In this document: positions 39,474-53,300 of the stretch, piece after piece | How positions within the stretch are numbered: the first letter of the stretch is position 1 | Layout: every line of letters begins with the position of its first letter | Source of the DNA: Pogostemon cablin | Taxonomy: Eukaryota; Streptophyta; Magnoliopsida; Lamiales; Lamiaceae | Direction of reading: 5' to 3' | Assembly (NCBI GenBank): GCA_023678885.1 | Contig: CM043009.1 | Span: 15,679,117-15,743,116 of the forward strand | DNA: 64,000 nucleotides | Position numbers and translations under genes: made by a program | Notes under the pieces: generated by a model | The model's database searches: none | Seen by the model: only the letters and a program-made list of their open reading frames with translations | What the model was told of the DNA's origin: nothing

Positions 39474-39924
39474 ATAATAAATAAGGAAAATAGATAAGGC
39501 GGTCTCTACAAATATCAATTTTTTTATCGCACGAATATTATGTCCAGATTACATATAAAGAGTCTAACCTAATATGGATATTAATTAAGGGTTTTAAGCG
39601 AGTAATTATTTTATTTAATTTTTAAATTTTTATTTAATTTAATGATAAAGGTTAATTTAAAATTTAATTTGACGATTTTGATTGTATAAATCCACACATT
39701 TTATTGTAATAACCTTTTTTTTATAAATTTTATTATAATTTACTAATTAAATAAATATTTTTTCTTAATTTAAATTCCGTTATTCATATTATTTTTTCTT
39801 TTTAAGTTAAAATATTTTTTAAATTCAAATTTCTCATAAATTTTAATTTATTTCTTAATTTGAATATTATATATTTATAAAAAGTCGTAACAATTTATAA
39901 AATTGATTATTTTCTTTTAATTAA
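39474..39924. other. AT-rich intergenic DNA
   Basis: Very AT-rich with no gene or bounded element recognised. Confidence 0.5.
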
Positions 39925-40430
39925 TAAAAAGTGATACTTGATTGATGAAAAATGATAATCATCCAATTAAATTATTTTGTAAATAATTAATAACATATAT
40001 AAAAAATGATAACATTTTTAATAAAAAAATGATATATAATTGATGAAAAGTGATAATCATCCAATTGTATTATTTCTCTAATGATTGATACTAGAATTTA
40101 TAAAAAGTGATACATTTTTAATAAAAAGTTATACTTAATCAAGAAAAAGTGATAACAAACCGATTGAACTATTTTATGAATAATTAGTATGACACATAAA
40201 AAGTGATAACATTATTAGTAAAAAGTGATTAAAAGTGATAATCATCCAATTGAATAATTTTATGAACACTCCGTGCTATAAATAAATAAAAAGTGATATA
40301 TGATTAATAAAAAGTGATAATCATTTAAATAAAATATTTTATGAACAATTAGTAAAATAAATAATATGTGATAACATTCATAATAAAAGTGATACTTAAT
40401 CATGAAAAAATGATAATATTTTTTGTTATA
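39925..40430. repeat. Diverged tandem repeat of 'aaaaagtgata' units
   Basis: Four to five diverged units of about 85-110 bp. Each contains 'aaaaagtgataatcatccaatt' and 'attttatgaacaattagta' variants. Related text is present near 29170-29225. Confidence 0.6.
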
Positions 40431-40459
40431 AAATATAAACCATAATAAAATAAAATAAA

Positions 40460-40689
40460 TACTCCCTCCGTCAATTGTCAATCTATCCATTTTACCATTT
40501 TGGGTCGTCCATCCTTAATCTATCCATTTTTCTTTTTGGACTATGGGATATATACCCTCCACTAATATAAATAAAATATGGGACTCACACCCTCCTCTAA
40601 TACAACTACCTACTACACATAAAATAATAATACTCATAATCCACGTGCGAAATGCAAACGGATACATTGAGAATGGATGGGAGGGAGTA
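40460..40689. mobile_element. Stowaway-like MITE 7
   Basis: It opens TACTCCCTCCGTCAATTG and closes GAATGGATGGGAGGGAGTA with TA borders, 230 bp. The open frames on both strands here are consequences of the element and are not genes. Confidence 0.85.
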
Positions 40690-41012
40690 TTAATTAATAA
40701 TAATAATAAAATAATCTGTTTAAGTTTCATTTAATAAAAGGGATTGGGAAAGGTTTTGTAATGAATAATGTTCAGCAGCGAACGCAATGCAGCATCATGC
40801 GACTTTTATTCTCTTTTTAAACTTAATTCGCACGACATTATTTTAATTAACAGATTTAATTAAGTTTAGAGAATAGTTCATCTCACATGAGAGGATTCGT
40901 AAGACGGTCTCACACAAGATCCATCTGTTTATTAAATCTCACCAATCATATAAGTTTAAACATGGTCACATGGTGTAAAAAAGTCAATAATGAGATAAAA
41001 TTATTTAATTAA

Positions 41013-41053
41013 GAGTGAGGCTCTTGTGCTCCAGGGGCGCAGGAGCTTTTACC
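41013..41053. mobile_element. 41-bp Mutator-like relic with 9-bp target duplication
   Basis: The 9-mer tttaattaa flanks it exactly (41004-41012 and 41054-41062). The 41 bp between starts gagtgaggctcttgtgctcc and ends aggagcttttacc, matching both ends of the 384-bp element at 13857-14240 (gagtgaggcttgcgtgc ... caggagcttttgcc). Nearly the whole interior is missing while both termini are kept. Confidence 0.75.
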
Positions 41054-41062
41054 TTTAATTAA

Positions 41063-41931
41063 TGCCTTGGGTTTTGTGAACTCATTCCTCTCCAACATCT
41101 GCAAACTCTCCTTGCCAACATCTGTAATTTTATGCAATGTGTTGTCCTTCCCATTCTACTCATCACTTTAATCCAAATAAATTCACAATTGAGTGGCCGA
41201 AATGTGGATCTAGCTGCCATAGAAATTTTTTTCAAACTTAAATTAGATTGTGGGTAAATATTCTCGTTAAAAAATATATATATATTTTTTTGCTTTGAAG
41301 CTAATTTCGGAGTGGTTGGGTGAAATTAATTGAGAAGTAATTGCAACCATTACATCCATCCACAATATATGTAGGCAAATCCGAGCACAAATGAAGCCAG
41401 ATTCCCTTGGTGGTGCAAGTACGAGAAAACTATCGAAATTATTTCATGGGGTGAAAATTCAGCATTCCAATACTGCGCAAAAAGTAACGTAAACTGCAGA
41501 GTCAATGGGTTCCAACAAAACGCCGGCCTTAAAAAAGCTTGATCCAGTTCAGTCTGTTGGGGTGACCAGTACAAGGTAGGTGCATGAGTGTGTTTGATTG
41601 TGCAAGTATTACGAGGTTCATTATATTATCATTTAATTATTTAGATGCATTGTGTTTTCTGGTTGTATGGATGATTTGAAAGTGTGAGTTATTACTTAAA
41701 TTTACTTGTATTGATTATATATTATGTTGGGTCTATCCAGTTATGTAACTTGGCCAATTTATTATTTGCCTTGGTAATTTTTTGTTTACGATTATTTTAG
41801 GTCGTCTTAATTTTTGGAAAATTCGACACCATCCACCTTTCAAGGAGATTGAACCACATCCATTACATTTGGATCCTCTTGAGGCTGCCAAAACCCACAA
41901 CATCGTTAACTGATGCACTTATATGTATTTT
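41063..41931. other. Stretch without recognised genes
   Basis: Composition is less AT-rich than the neighbourhood. A 74-codon minus-strand frame (41350-41574, ...FTLLFAQYWNAEFSPHEI...) is open but matches nothing I know. This may be decayed DNA of the Myb/SANT locus that follows. Confidence 0.4.
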
Positions 41932-42340
41932 AGATGTCAAATATAGGGAAAAGCGAAATGGAGTCATGGAGACGAGATAATGAGGCACAATTTATTTCAT
42001 TATGTCATTGTGAGTTTCTTAATGGGCAACTCCTAACCACGACCTTCACTCCGAAGGTGTGGGACCTGATTCGTGATGATCACGTCTGGTGATGTATACA
42101 ACGTGACTCAACTTAAGAACAAGTGGAAGAGTATGAAGGGGCTTGGAGGTTGATGCATGGTGTTTATTTTAATCAGGGATGAGTTTAGGTTGGGATGATG
42201 AGAGGGGAACAGTGGTCGATACGGATGAACAGATGGAGAGCATTTATGCTGTAAAGGCCTCTTTCCCATTACATATGTTAGACCTCTTACATACCATGGC
42301 ATGTTCATTTTTTGTGGTAACCTAACATTATTCACACGAT
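41932..42340 (+). pseudogene. Myb/SANT-like DNA-binding domain pseudogene
   Basis: From ATG at 41935 the plus strand reads SWRRDNEAQFISLCHCEFLN, then TFTPKVWDLIRDDHVW. After a stop and frame change it reads YNVTQLKNKWKSMKG, then GLGWDDERGTVVDTDEQMES. This is the Myb/SANT-like domain (Pfam Myb_DNA-bind_3) seen in plant L10-interacting MYB-type proteins and in the companion proteins of PIF/Harbinger transposons. WxxxxN..Fxxx..HxxxxNG, QLKNKWK and LGWDxxxGTV are the family's usual landmarks. Element A's LTR begins at 42356, so the rest of the gene is cut off. Confidence 0.7.
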
Positions 42341-42355
42341 ATTCTTTATTATAGG

Positions 42356-43928
42356 TGATGGGCGTTTTTCTCAATACACAAAATTAATCCTCAAATATAA
42401 GGATATCAATTATAGTTTCAAAAGGTGACCAAGTATTTATCGTACCAAGGGACGGATTATTATCAATTCAATTATATTAATAATTAACTAAGATTATATT
42501 GGTAAATTGGATTTGGTTTAATTGTGAAACTAAATAACATATAATTGAAATAGCAGAATAAATAAGCAAGCAATAGAGAAATTTCGATTGTGATCAAGTA
42601 AGTAATAGAGTAGTTCTTCAGGTAATCCAATTTTATTTATTAATGTCCTTTTCATGTGTTGATGTCCGACTCTACCTTGTAGTTTATGGACGAATCACTA
42701 AACCATGCAAGCGTACTCTATAGACACAAGTAAGCAAGCGTATGACATGTGTGAATATCCTCGGAGCAAGACGTATATTTCACCCCCTTTCTAGGTACTA
42801 TCATAATCAATTATTTCCCGTGCACTTAGTACTCTAACCCGATTTGATCTCTCTTTTTAGGTACTATGAACTTATACTCTTTATCATACTTATTAACCCG
42901 AATATGATTCAATTAACAAGTATCTATATAAGATAGTTCTAATAAGACTTCGGAATCCCTTCACTTAGAATTATAACATGCAATCTTGCTCAGCGGTGAA
43001 TGCACTCAATCAATAACCAAGAGATATATTCAGACTCTACATAAAAGTTAAAGATGCACAAAACGACCGTGAGTATGAATTAAAAAGGCACAATCTTATA
43101 TAGAATAAACCACAGGTAGTGTTGTACGGAGTTTACATATGGAAATTTAATTAACTCATTAAACTTTCATAACTCTAGAACTACCGGAGCGGTTCTAGCC
43201 TATGATTGATCTAGGAACAATCATGGCTAGTTGGTATGATCTTACTTGACTCGCCAGACGAATCTCTCCTCACGACTCCTTCGGATGATGGTAGGGTTTG
43301 GTGAATAATGGATGATGAATGATCCTCTTTCTCCTGCGAAAGCTTTTCTTTTATACTTGTAAACTCTCCTTACGGGCCTTGGATGGGCTTTTTGAGTGAA
43401 CACACGTACTGAAGGTGTAAAAATACGAATTTGGTAAGTTTTCGGACATCAATTCGACCAAATAAGTTTGTCGAACTCATCCATGTAGGTCGAAGCCTAG
43501 GTTGTATTCGTCTATAACTTGGCCTCTGATTTTGGATTCGACCAGAGTCCTGGTCGAACCGGATACTTCTTGGTCGAATCGGTACTGCTTCTATTTAGTC
43601 TTCGAGTTCGACCAAGTGGTTTGGTCAAACTCGGCTGTCATGGTCGAACGGCACATCTTTGCGCTCAGTTCGACTAGAGGTGCTGGTCGAACTCCCTTCT
43701 TCTTGGTCGAATCCGACACCTGCGTGGTCGAATCGCATCTCTGTTTCTTCCTCTTTCCTGATCTGATCACTTCCAACTCATTTCAATCGAAAATCAACTC
43801 AAATAGCCTTGTAAACTCCCAATTCGTGACTTTTCATCATGTATACCGATTCATATCGAATTACAACCATTATCATACCATAAGTACACGAATCCGGGCT
43901 CAAAAATAGTGAATTTACACACTCATCA
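42356..43928 (-). repeat. Element A 3' LTR
   Basis: TGATGGGCG...CTCATCA, 1,573 bp. It shares blocks with the family B LTRs ('accccctttctaggtactatcat', 'aacgaccgtgagtatgaatt', 'gttgtacggagtttac') but is about 400 bp shorter and clearly diverged, so it is a sister family. An array of 13 TTCGACC/GGTCGAA motifs fills 43449-43735. Confidence 0.85.
43449..43735. repeat. TTCGACC/GGTCGAA array in LTR A
   Basis: Thirteen copies of TTCGAC(C) or GGTCGAA, a few mutated, in about 290 bp and in both orientations. Adjacent opposite copies form hairpins: attcgacca-gagtcc-tggtcgaac and gttcgaccaa-gtggt-ttggtcaaac. Confidence 0.85.
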
Positions 43929-43945
43929 AACCCCCAAACTTACAT
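43929..43945 (-). other. Element A polypurine tract
   Basis: On the minus strand, agtttgggggtt directly precedes the LTR start TGATGAGTG. The same tract abuts the 3' LTR of element B. Confidence 0.8.
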
Positions 43946-45269
43946 GTTGCTCGTTCCGAGGCAACGAAATCAAAACCAAGGAGTAGTGTAAAATTCACCA
44001 ACTACCAACACAATTCATACTCACACATGTAATTTATCAATCGAACACAAGTATTACAAGCATCATACACATCATTCATGTAAAACATCACTCAATTAAA
44101 ATACCTTTCGGAGTATAAAATCATCTAGCTCACAAGATTAATATTTACTCTCACTCTCAAGTGTAAAAGATGTATACTCTAGCAGGTTAGTATTTACGCT
44201 CATATTCAATCCATACTTCCGCGTAACCATAAGCTTGACAAGGGTCTCAAAACTCAACTTATAATCAATTCCTTACTAGGATCACAAAGGACTTGCTTTA
44301 AGGTTGTAATGTTGGCTCTTTGGTAAAGGTAGGAGAATTTGGGTAAAGTGACTAATTCACTAGTAGAGAATTACCTTGGAGTTTTGCTTTTTATCACATA
44401 GCTTCGTCTGTTTCTCCATCTTCTTCTCATAAACTTCATAGTTTGAATTCTCCTTCTTTTTCTGAGCATCAACATCATCTTTCTTCAATGAGCAAGGGTA
44501 CCAATTTCGGACACTACCCTTCTAAGCCATCGGGGTACCAGTTTCAGGCATTACCCATAAACAAGATTTAACCATACTTCTTTCTTTTTCATAACTCTCA
44601 ACCAAGCTTCCACCTTTTCATTCTTTCAAACATTTATGCACCTCAACTCTCTACTAATGAATAGGTATTCAACACGGCTCAAGTAAGGTTTAATAAGGCT
44701 TTTTATCAAGGCTTGCCAAAGAAAAACTTTTTAAGGCTCAAAAGGGCTCACAATGATACATATATTAGCTGGTAAGGTAAAATTTTGGCTAAGTGACTTG
44801 ATTACACAATAATGACCTAAGATCATGTCATAGTAATTCCTCAATCATAAGTTTCACACAAGACGCCAAGCCAAGTTCTAGAATACGGTCATATGAACGA
44901 TTCTCTCAAGAATAAATCATCATGAACTAGCATGATTTAAATGGCTCAAATCCTCACATGGGTAAATAAATTCCTATGTACTCTTCAAAGTAAATAACCA
45001 AGATCAATTTCACAATAATTTCACATACTTATCAAGCATACATGCTTCTAATTAATAAAAATTAACACATATAATATACGAATGCATCATGCTTAAACCA
45101 AGAACCCTCATAGCAATACAATCCATACAAATATAATCATCACCTCTCAATCTACATCCAAGCATATCAATATACGTACATGCCACTCACACCACAAATA
45201 CCCATCCTGTAAAGAGAAAAAGAGAAGGGAGATGAGATGAAACAGACAAATACAAAAACTTGGTGCATC
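43946..45269 (-). other. Element A untranslated region between post-pol ORF and LTR
   Basis: No long open frame. It contains two copies of 'gggtaccaattttcggacactaccc'-like text (about 44496-44560, the second reading ggggtaccagtttcaggcat). The equivalent region of B (60855-60920) has the same pair, so this is conserved between the two families. Confidence 0.6.
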
Positions 45270-45598
45270 CTACTCCTCCGGAGCATCATCATCATCGCTC
45301 GCACTCTTTTTGTCATCACCATTCATCTCCATGCGCAATCGATCCACATCTCTATGAAGAGCAGTGAGATTCCTATCCATCATGCGCTCATGAGCAAACA
45401 ACCTCTCCAATCTCTGATCCATCTCCACATAGTTATTCTGCAGCGTGTTGTACTTTCCATCCAATGTTGCGTAGTTTGTATTTGCCAATTCCAACTGCCT
45501 ATTCATCTCTTGCTGGTTTGCATTCAGTGTAGCGAACTGCTCATGAATTAACCTAAACTGCTCCTGCAAATAAGCGTCCGGACCAGCTCACTGTTGCT
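45270..45598 (-). pseudogene. Element A post-pol ORF, C-terminal coiled-coil part
   Basis: The minus-strand frame reads LQEQFRLIHEQFATLNANQQ, then EMNRQLELANTNYATLDGKY and so on. The heptad pattern indicates a long coiled coil, ending in an acidic tail (DDKKSASDDDDAPEE) and stop. The upstream part is at 50385-51540, and the hAT element separates the two. Post-pol ORFs of Athila-type elements are of uncertain function and are sometimes called env-like. No transmembrane segment is visible in this part. Confidence 0.6.
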
Positions 45599-45606
45599 GT
45601 AGCACC

Positions 45607-48600
45607 TAGGGGTGGACGAAATTACCGAAAAATTGGTATACCGCAGTTATCGTACCGCAAAATAACGCACATATCGAAAATTTCAGCATACCAGAATTTT
45701 CGGTACGGTATGATACCGTATCGATTTTTTCGGTTCGGTAGCGGTATGAAAAATTTTAAATTTCAGTATATCGGTATATACCGAAATACCAGAAAAAATA
45801 TCGGTATTTCGGTATATACCGATATATACCGATATGCCAACATTTTAATTAAATTAATATTAATATTAATTATAAATAATTATATATTAATTAAATAATT
45901 ATTAAATTAATACATATATAAGGCCTGGGTGTGCAGCTTGTGATTCTGTTCTGTGAACCCTAGCACTCTCTCTCTCTCTATCTTTGCGCCTCATTTCCAG
46001 CCGCTGCAAGACCAAGTCCAAGAGATCAATCTCCTCACTTCTCCGGCCTCGACGTCCTCTCTGCTCTCAATCGGGTACCTCCTCTTCCTTGATGTTTATT
46101 TTTATATATACATAGATGCATACATAGTGTAGTGTATACTCAATATTAGTTGGGGGTCGTTTCTCCTCGCCGTCGCCATATCCGATGGTCGCCGCTTCCC
46201 CCTGCTGTATCCGACAAGCTTTCGCTGTTTCTTGGATGAATTGATACTGATACCTACTACTTTAACCCTTAAGAAGCGCACTTTCCATTTTTATATTTCT
46301 CTTTATTTAGATGGACACACAAAATTAGTACTCTATTCATATTTTAATAGAATTTATATACACAAATCAAGTAGTTGGATTGAATTAAAGATCCGAGCTA
46401 AGTGAAAAACATATAAGTGGATGAAAAACCGTGCACAAGAAGATAAAAAGAAGAATTGTGATATTGATCCATTGTTCATACGCAAAAGTTTTGAATGTAA
46501 TCGTTCATTCTTTTTCTTCTTTTATTAAATGTAATATTGATCCATTGTTCTCAACTTTTTATATTAATCAGTGTTGGAACCATTGTCATTGGCTTGATCC
46601 TCTGTATTTATGGAATTGGATGCCGGAGTACTAAATCTTTCATGAACAATTGTATATGCAACCTTTCTTTCATCTCTCCACTCCACATTTACATATTTAG
46701 GCAACAAGAAGAGATGACCAAGTTTCATCTCATGGAAACTTATCTCAGTTTTCTTCTTTAACTACTATACCACAACAGAGATCCCACTCTAACAAAATTT
46801 GAAAAGGGGCTTAGATATCTTTTCACAATTCTTGGAAAAATTGTACCATTAAGAAGCGCACTTTTCCATTTTTATATTTCTCTTTGTTTAGATGGACACA
46901 CAAAATTAGTACTCTATTCATATTTTAATAGAATTTATATACACACATAAAACTAATACTCCATAACTATCTAATATAAATTTTAATTATATTTTTTAGC
47001 TCCACGTAATAACCAATTGCAAAAATTAAAACGAGACAGGAGGGTGTATAAAATGCGCACCCACACATTATAAGTAACTGAGTCAGACTCATAGCTAGTC
47101 TACCACTAGCTTTACATGATAATCTTTTAAATAAACATAATTAATAATATTAATTAGTAAAAAAATGGAGTTGAATGGAATGTTTATATAATGGGATTTA
47201 ATTTTTTTAGTTTCCAGCAACCTCTCACCTACTGTTCTCTTCATTACAGTAGAGAAAGTGCGTCTGTTATGTGAAATAACAATTTGGTTATTCTGCTCGG
47301 AGTGTCCTATCTAATTGATATTTACTTTTTTCTGTTTCATTCTCTCTATTAATGTTCCAAGACTATCTATTATTAACTATATGTTTAATTATTTGCACTT
47401 ATATGAATATTAATATTCTTTTAACTTCATTTTTTATGTACTATTTTTTCAGAATGGAATCTGAATCCTCTCATTCACTTCCAAATCTATCTGAAACTCC
47501 AAATACACCGGAGTCTGAAACACATGAAATATCTACAAGTCGAAAACGAACAAGAGCAGCTTCAACAAAGCCTCCCAAATTTCCTAAACAACCAAGAAGT
47601 CCGTATTGGGGACATTGTCAGAGAGGAACAAGAAAGTTGAGTGATGGGAGTTTGGAGCAAATTGGAATATGCAATTATTGTAAAGCTGAGATCCCAGTTA
47701 CTTATGGGAGTACTAGTGGGTTAAAAAACCACTTAGTAAGGAGGTGTAAATCAAGTCCATTATATGAGGAGAGTTTGAGTGAGAAAACCCTACCGATATT
47801 GACTAGCGAGAGTATGGGTCAAGGAAGTACTTTAGTGTCTCATACGTTTAATCAGAAGCGTAGTGAATTGAAGCTAGCTGAGTGGGTGATTGTCGATGAG
47901 ATGTCATTTAGGGTTGTTGAAGGAAAAGGGTTTGTGAGCCTCGTACGTGAGTTACAGCCTCGTTTCAGAATCCCTGGTAGAAAGAAAATTGCAGGTATGA
48001 TTTATGACTTATTCCTTGTTGAGAAAGCTAAGATTAAAAGTATGATTAGTGGTCAAAGGGTGAGTATCACAACTGATACTTGGACATCCATCCAAAATAT
48101 AAATTACATGGTCATAACTGCTCATTTTTTGGTTAGTGATTGGAACTTGCATAAGCGAATTATCAATTTCACAAAAATAACTAGTCATATTGGGGAAGAA
48201 ATTCGGAAATTGATTGAGCTTTGTTTGTTAGAATGGGGGATAGAAAAAGTGTTTTCGATAGTAGTAGACAATGCTTCTTCTAATGAAACTGCTATTGATT
48301 ACTTGAAGAAAAGAATGAAAAGTAAAAAAAATATTGTTTCTTGATGGGAAATATTTGCATTTAAGGTGTGCATGTCACATACTTAACTTAATTGTTAAGG
48401 AAGGTTTGAAGGAGCTAAATGCAGCTATTAAATCCATAAGAAATGCTGTACTTTTCATTCATTCCTCCCCTTCAAGGTTGAATAAGTTTAGAGATTTTGC
48501 TGCTTTAGAGAGATTTCCTAGTGGGCCTACAATTCCTATGGATGTCAAAACTCGGTGGAACTCAACTTATAAAATGCTTGTTGTTGCATTGAAGTACAAG

Positions 48601-50376
48601 AGGATTTTTGATAGAATGGCTGAAGAGTGGGTGCCTTACATGAATTATTTTAGTGAAAAAACTGAAAAGGGTAAGGAAGTGATAGGGCCTCCAAATGAAG
48701 ATAACTGGGAAGATGCAACAGATTTTGTACACTTCTTGAAGAGGTTTTATGATTTCACTCTAGATCTAAATGCATTAAAAACTCCCACATCTCAAATGAT
48801 TTATCAATCAATGATTGCAATACAAATTGAGATTGAGAAAAAAGTTAAGGATGAATCTGATAAAGTTCTTCAAAAGGTTGCAAAGACAATGAAGACGAAA
48901 TTTGACAAGTATTGGAGAAATTGGAATGAGTTGAATCCTTTGATTTTCATTGCGAATGTGTTAGACCCTAGGAATAAGCTTCAAATGATTAAAACCACCT
49001 ATGATAAATTAGGAGGTACTTCCACCAATGATGAAACCTTCTTTGAAAAGGTAAAGAAAAGTTTGGTGACTTTATGGGCGGAGTACAAAAATATGAGTGA
49101 TACATTCAATATTGAGGGGCAAAATATGCAAATGGAGTGTGATGGTGGAAATACTAGTGGTCGAGGAGGTGGTTGTGATGATGATATCTATGCCGATGTA
49201 CTTGGATTTGTTGATGCACAAAATGAAAAGGAACAACTTCAAGAGATATCTAATGAAGTGGATTCTTTGCAGATGAGATTGAGAAACGATCTAATCTATC
49301 TTTCAATCTTTTGGAGTGGTGGAAGGAAAGTGGAACTAGGTATCTAGTCCTTACACTTATTGCAAAAGATATCTTTGCAATTCCAAGTTCAACGGTTGCA
49401 AGTGAATCTGCGTTTAGTTTGGGTAAAAGGATCGTAGATCCTTTTAGGAGCAGTTTGAGTCCTAAGATGGTGGAAGCATTGGTTTGCACCAATGATTGGC
49501 TAAGAGCAGAGGGAATAAACTTTTATAAGGATCCAACTGATGATGACATGGATTTATACAAGGAAATTGAAGAAATTGAAAGAGGTATTATTCTATATTT
49601 ATTTTATCTAACATAAAGCATATATACCCATCATAATTTTGTATTTGAATATTTTACAGGGTTGAATGCCAATCAAGAGTCTTCTATAGCTACTACCACC
49701 ACACTTTTGACTTGAAGAGTAAGTAACATCAATCAAGAGTTCATTATGCATCTACCACCACACTATTAATTCATTATGCATCATTAATCCATTATGCATG
49801 ATATGTTTGAGACTTTGAGTTGCCAACTCTGTTTTCTGCTGATTTCACTTATTACATGAAGTTCTTAACCAGATTATCGTGGAGCATTGGGTTCTTGACC
49901 AGATTTTAATATGTATTTGTTGTTGCTTAATGTGTCATTAGAAATGACATGAATCCAAGAAGAAGTATATTGTGTTGAATTTGGTTGCCGTTGTCCTGCT
50001 AAACTAATTACTCATCTTAATTGGTTGATTGTGTTTCTCCTTTTAATTTGAACTTGATTGTTAACTTGTTATTGTGAATTTGTTTAGCTTTGGTTATTAT
50101 GTTGTTTGAATTGTATTACTTACTTTTTAGGCGTTTAATGAAGAACAGCAGGTTTTTTTTTTAAATTCAGTATTTTTTTGGTATTTTTTCGGTATGTTGA
50201 TATTAAGTAATGTTTCGGTATTTCGATAAAATTTGGTATCGACAGTTAGCTTATCGAAAATTTCGGTATACCAAAATTTTCGGTACGGTAACGGTATGCA
50301 TTTTCTGATATCGAAAATTTCGGTACGGTATACGGTATGCACGAAAAATTTTGGTATACCGTACCGTCCACCCCTA
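45607..50376 (+). mobile_element. Complete Ac-type hAT transposon, 4,770 bp
   Basis: Perfect 8-bp target duplication gtagcacc at 45599-45606 and 50377-50384. The terminal inverted repeat is TAGGGGTGGACG / CGTCCACCCCTA. Both ends are packed with subterminal 'ttcggtataccg / cggtacggta' motifs (45625-45840 and 50170-50375), typical transposase-binding territory. One transposase gene occupies 47454-49716. A CT-rich leader-like region is at 45960-46080, so the transcript may begin there and carry an intron before the ATG. The host site lies in the post-pol ORF of element A. Confidence 0.95.
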
Positions 50377-53300
50377 GTAGCACCGCTAGAATGGGTCATG
50401 GTGGCCTCTCATGCGGCTGTGGATCTCCAATCTCCGGATCCACCTGATCCTCTCCAAGCTCCTGCTGCTACTGCTGTGGATGTGGCTGAAAACGCCCCTT
50501 GTCTACAATCCTTTGCAGCTCCTCCATCATCCCCTCAGCATACATCTAAGCTACAATCCTCCAATCACCCTTTGTCAAGTAAGTGATGGAGATAACAATG
50601 TGCCCGAGGGTGTTCATCAACATGTTCCCCTCATTCCAAATAGTAGTCAATACACCCAAATCATAAGGGAACATGAAAGTAAAGGGCTTCTATCCCCTCG
50701 TGAAGAACCAATCTACATCCCTCAGATGGGCGAATCCTCCCTTTAAACATGTGCTCATACCAAATCTGGATCCTCCAAGATAGGTGAAATGCCAGTGAAG
50801 TCCATATGATAGTACTCAGCTATCGAGGTAAGCAACCCTCCTATATTCACTCTTTGAAATGGAGAACACCTGAACCTGTTTAGCTGATAAATGAGGTATG
50901 ATCCCATATTGAACCTCACTCCATTGAGCATACACCAGAGGACATATAACTCTCCCCTCGACACACAGCTTCCCTCAGACAGAGCAAAAGTGTGTTGCTC
51001 AACACTCGATCCATGTATCGGAGCACCGGATTCTGAACCAACGAAGCACGAGCACTGCTAGTCTTGTAATCCACATCCTCACCAGAAATTTCTATCCAGA
51101 ATCTGTTAGCATTGAGTACCCATTCTCAGTCCTCAAAATTCCCCTAGGAGTCTGAAACAAGATATTCAAATCCTCTGCTGACCATGTCCTCTGCTCACCT
51201 CCAAGCTGAAATGAACACTCATACGGAAGGTTGCTCGAGCCCTTCTTCACAGTAATTGAACATAATACTTCAGCAATCACATGGAAATAAGTAGGCTTTT
51301 TCAACTCTATGAAGTGATGAATTCCAACTTGATCAAACATCCTCAGGATATCATCTCGAATGCTCATGGTAACCATCGCTCCATCATCTTGATACCTCGT
51401 TCGAACAATCTTATCCGACACATCTCCCCATTTCTCCTTGATCTCATCCCATTCATTCATCCGAATCTTAAAATTCATGGGCAACCACTCTTGTTGCCTT
51501 AGCTTCTTTGTCACTGCATCTTCACGAGATGGTCTATCTTAACTTTTCTTAGATGAAGCTTGGCTTCCTTTCCTTTTCCTGAAAATAATACTTCAATACA
51601 ACAACCAAGGAAGGAAACCAAACTAATGCATTTAACTCTACTCAAGACTTTAAGTTTTTCAATGCATAGTCGAGCATAGTCGAACCAGACAAGCATGCTC
51701 CATCATAACGATCCATAAATTTAATTCACATGCTTATTCACCCTCATTTCAATCATAAATACAATCAACAAATGATTTAACCAACCACAAGCATGCATTA
51801 CTATTCAAATTCAAGCAAATCAACATGAAAACTACTCAAACTCAAACATTTTTCTAGCAATTCAACATGCTTCATCTCAAACTACTCACATTCCTCATAA
51901 CTTCACATAATCAACAGGGTTTAATACAATTCCAACGATCAAAATTGAACCCATCAACAATTCATACGAAATTATGCATAAAAATCCAAACCACACCATG
52001 AATCCATATAGAACTTAGTTTATTTAACATACCCGCTTATAATCGACGATTAGAACTTCAATCCTAGGGGAATAGGGTTGACAAAACATACTTTTTAAAC
52101 CGGCCATGGCTTAGAATGAACAAGTGTGATTATTCTTCAAAAATTGTGATGAACCCTAGTTTTACAACTAGACTGCTCCAAAAACGCGATGAATTGAGTG
52201 AAATGTGTATGGATTGTGGTAAAACTGATCGAAATTCACTAATTTTGGAGTTTGGAATGCAGGAGTTTTGATTCGAAATGAATTCGGGTGAGGTGGTGTG
52301 TGAAGTGCTCGAATAAATGGGGAAATCGGGGTTAAAATTCACTTACCTGGCCTTGATTCGACCAATCCGAGTGATCGAATTGGATTGACGTGGTCAAATC
52401 CTTGGTCGAACTCCCCTACTGGACAATCCATCATCACAATTTGACCACTATTCGACCAAGTGCTTTGGTCGAACTCTTCCATCGTGGTCGAACTCGACTG
52501 TTCAAAACTTTCAGGTTCGTAGTTTGACCTCGCTTTGACTAATCGTTTGGTCGAACTAATCACGTTTTGGTCGAACCCTTCTGTACAACTTTTTGATTGC
52601 CAGTTCGATGTCCTCCTTTGGTCGAACACCTAGTCGAACTCGCCACCGCTTGGTCGAATCGACCTATAACAAACTCTCTGATCCTCAGTTCGACCAGGGC
52701 TCTCGCGTTTGACCTACATGTCTGGTCGAACTCACCTCCTGATGCTCCAAACATGAATTTTCTTCACCCCTGCATACTTTAAGCTCAAAAATGAACATTA
52801 GGTACCAAAATAGACTAAAACTAGCTCGAGAATCAATCTTAAACTTGACATCCATGAGTAACTCCGCATATGAAACTCAAAAAAATACCAAACACCATAA
52901 AATATTAGGCAAATTGTAAAAAATCGACACACCGCTACGGGTAAAAGTTTTGATATGCCTTAAAAAATAAACTCCCTTAACAAACGTTACAAAGAAAAGA
53001 TTATACTCTCAATGCTTCAATGAGGTAAGTACATCACACCCCAAACTTAGTAGAAACTATAGTGAAACTAAGTTTGCAAAGAGTTGTAATTTCCAATAAA
53101 TAAGCACGTCAAATATAAAAATTTCTTACTCACACAAAAGAAATAAAGCAATAAAACGGGAGGAAAAGCCCCCAACAAGCGCTCATGTTTAACGTCGGAG
53201 AGTCGCGACGGTACCAATCTAGTGCAAGGTATCCTCAAAGATGATGCAAACATCATCCGACGACTTGTAATGCTTCAATCGATGCCCATTCGCTGCGATA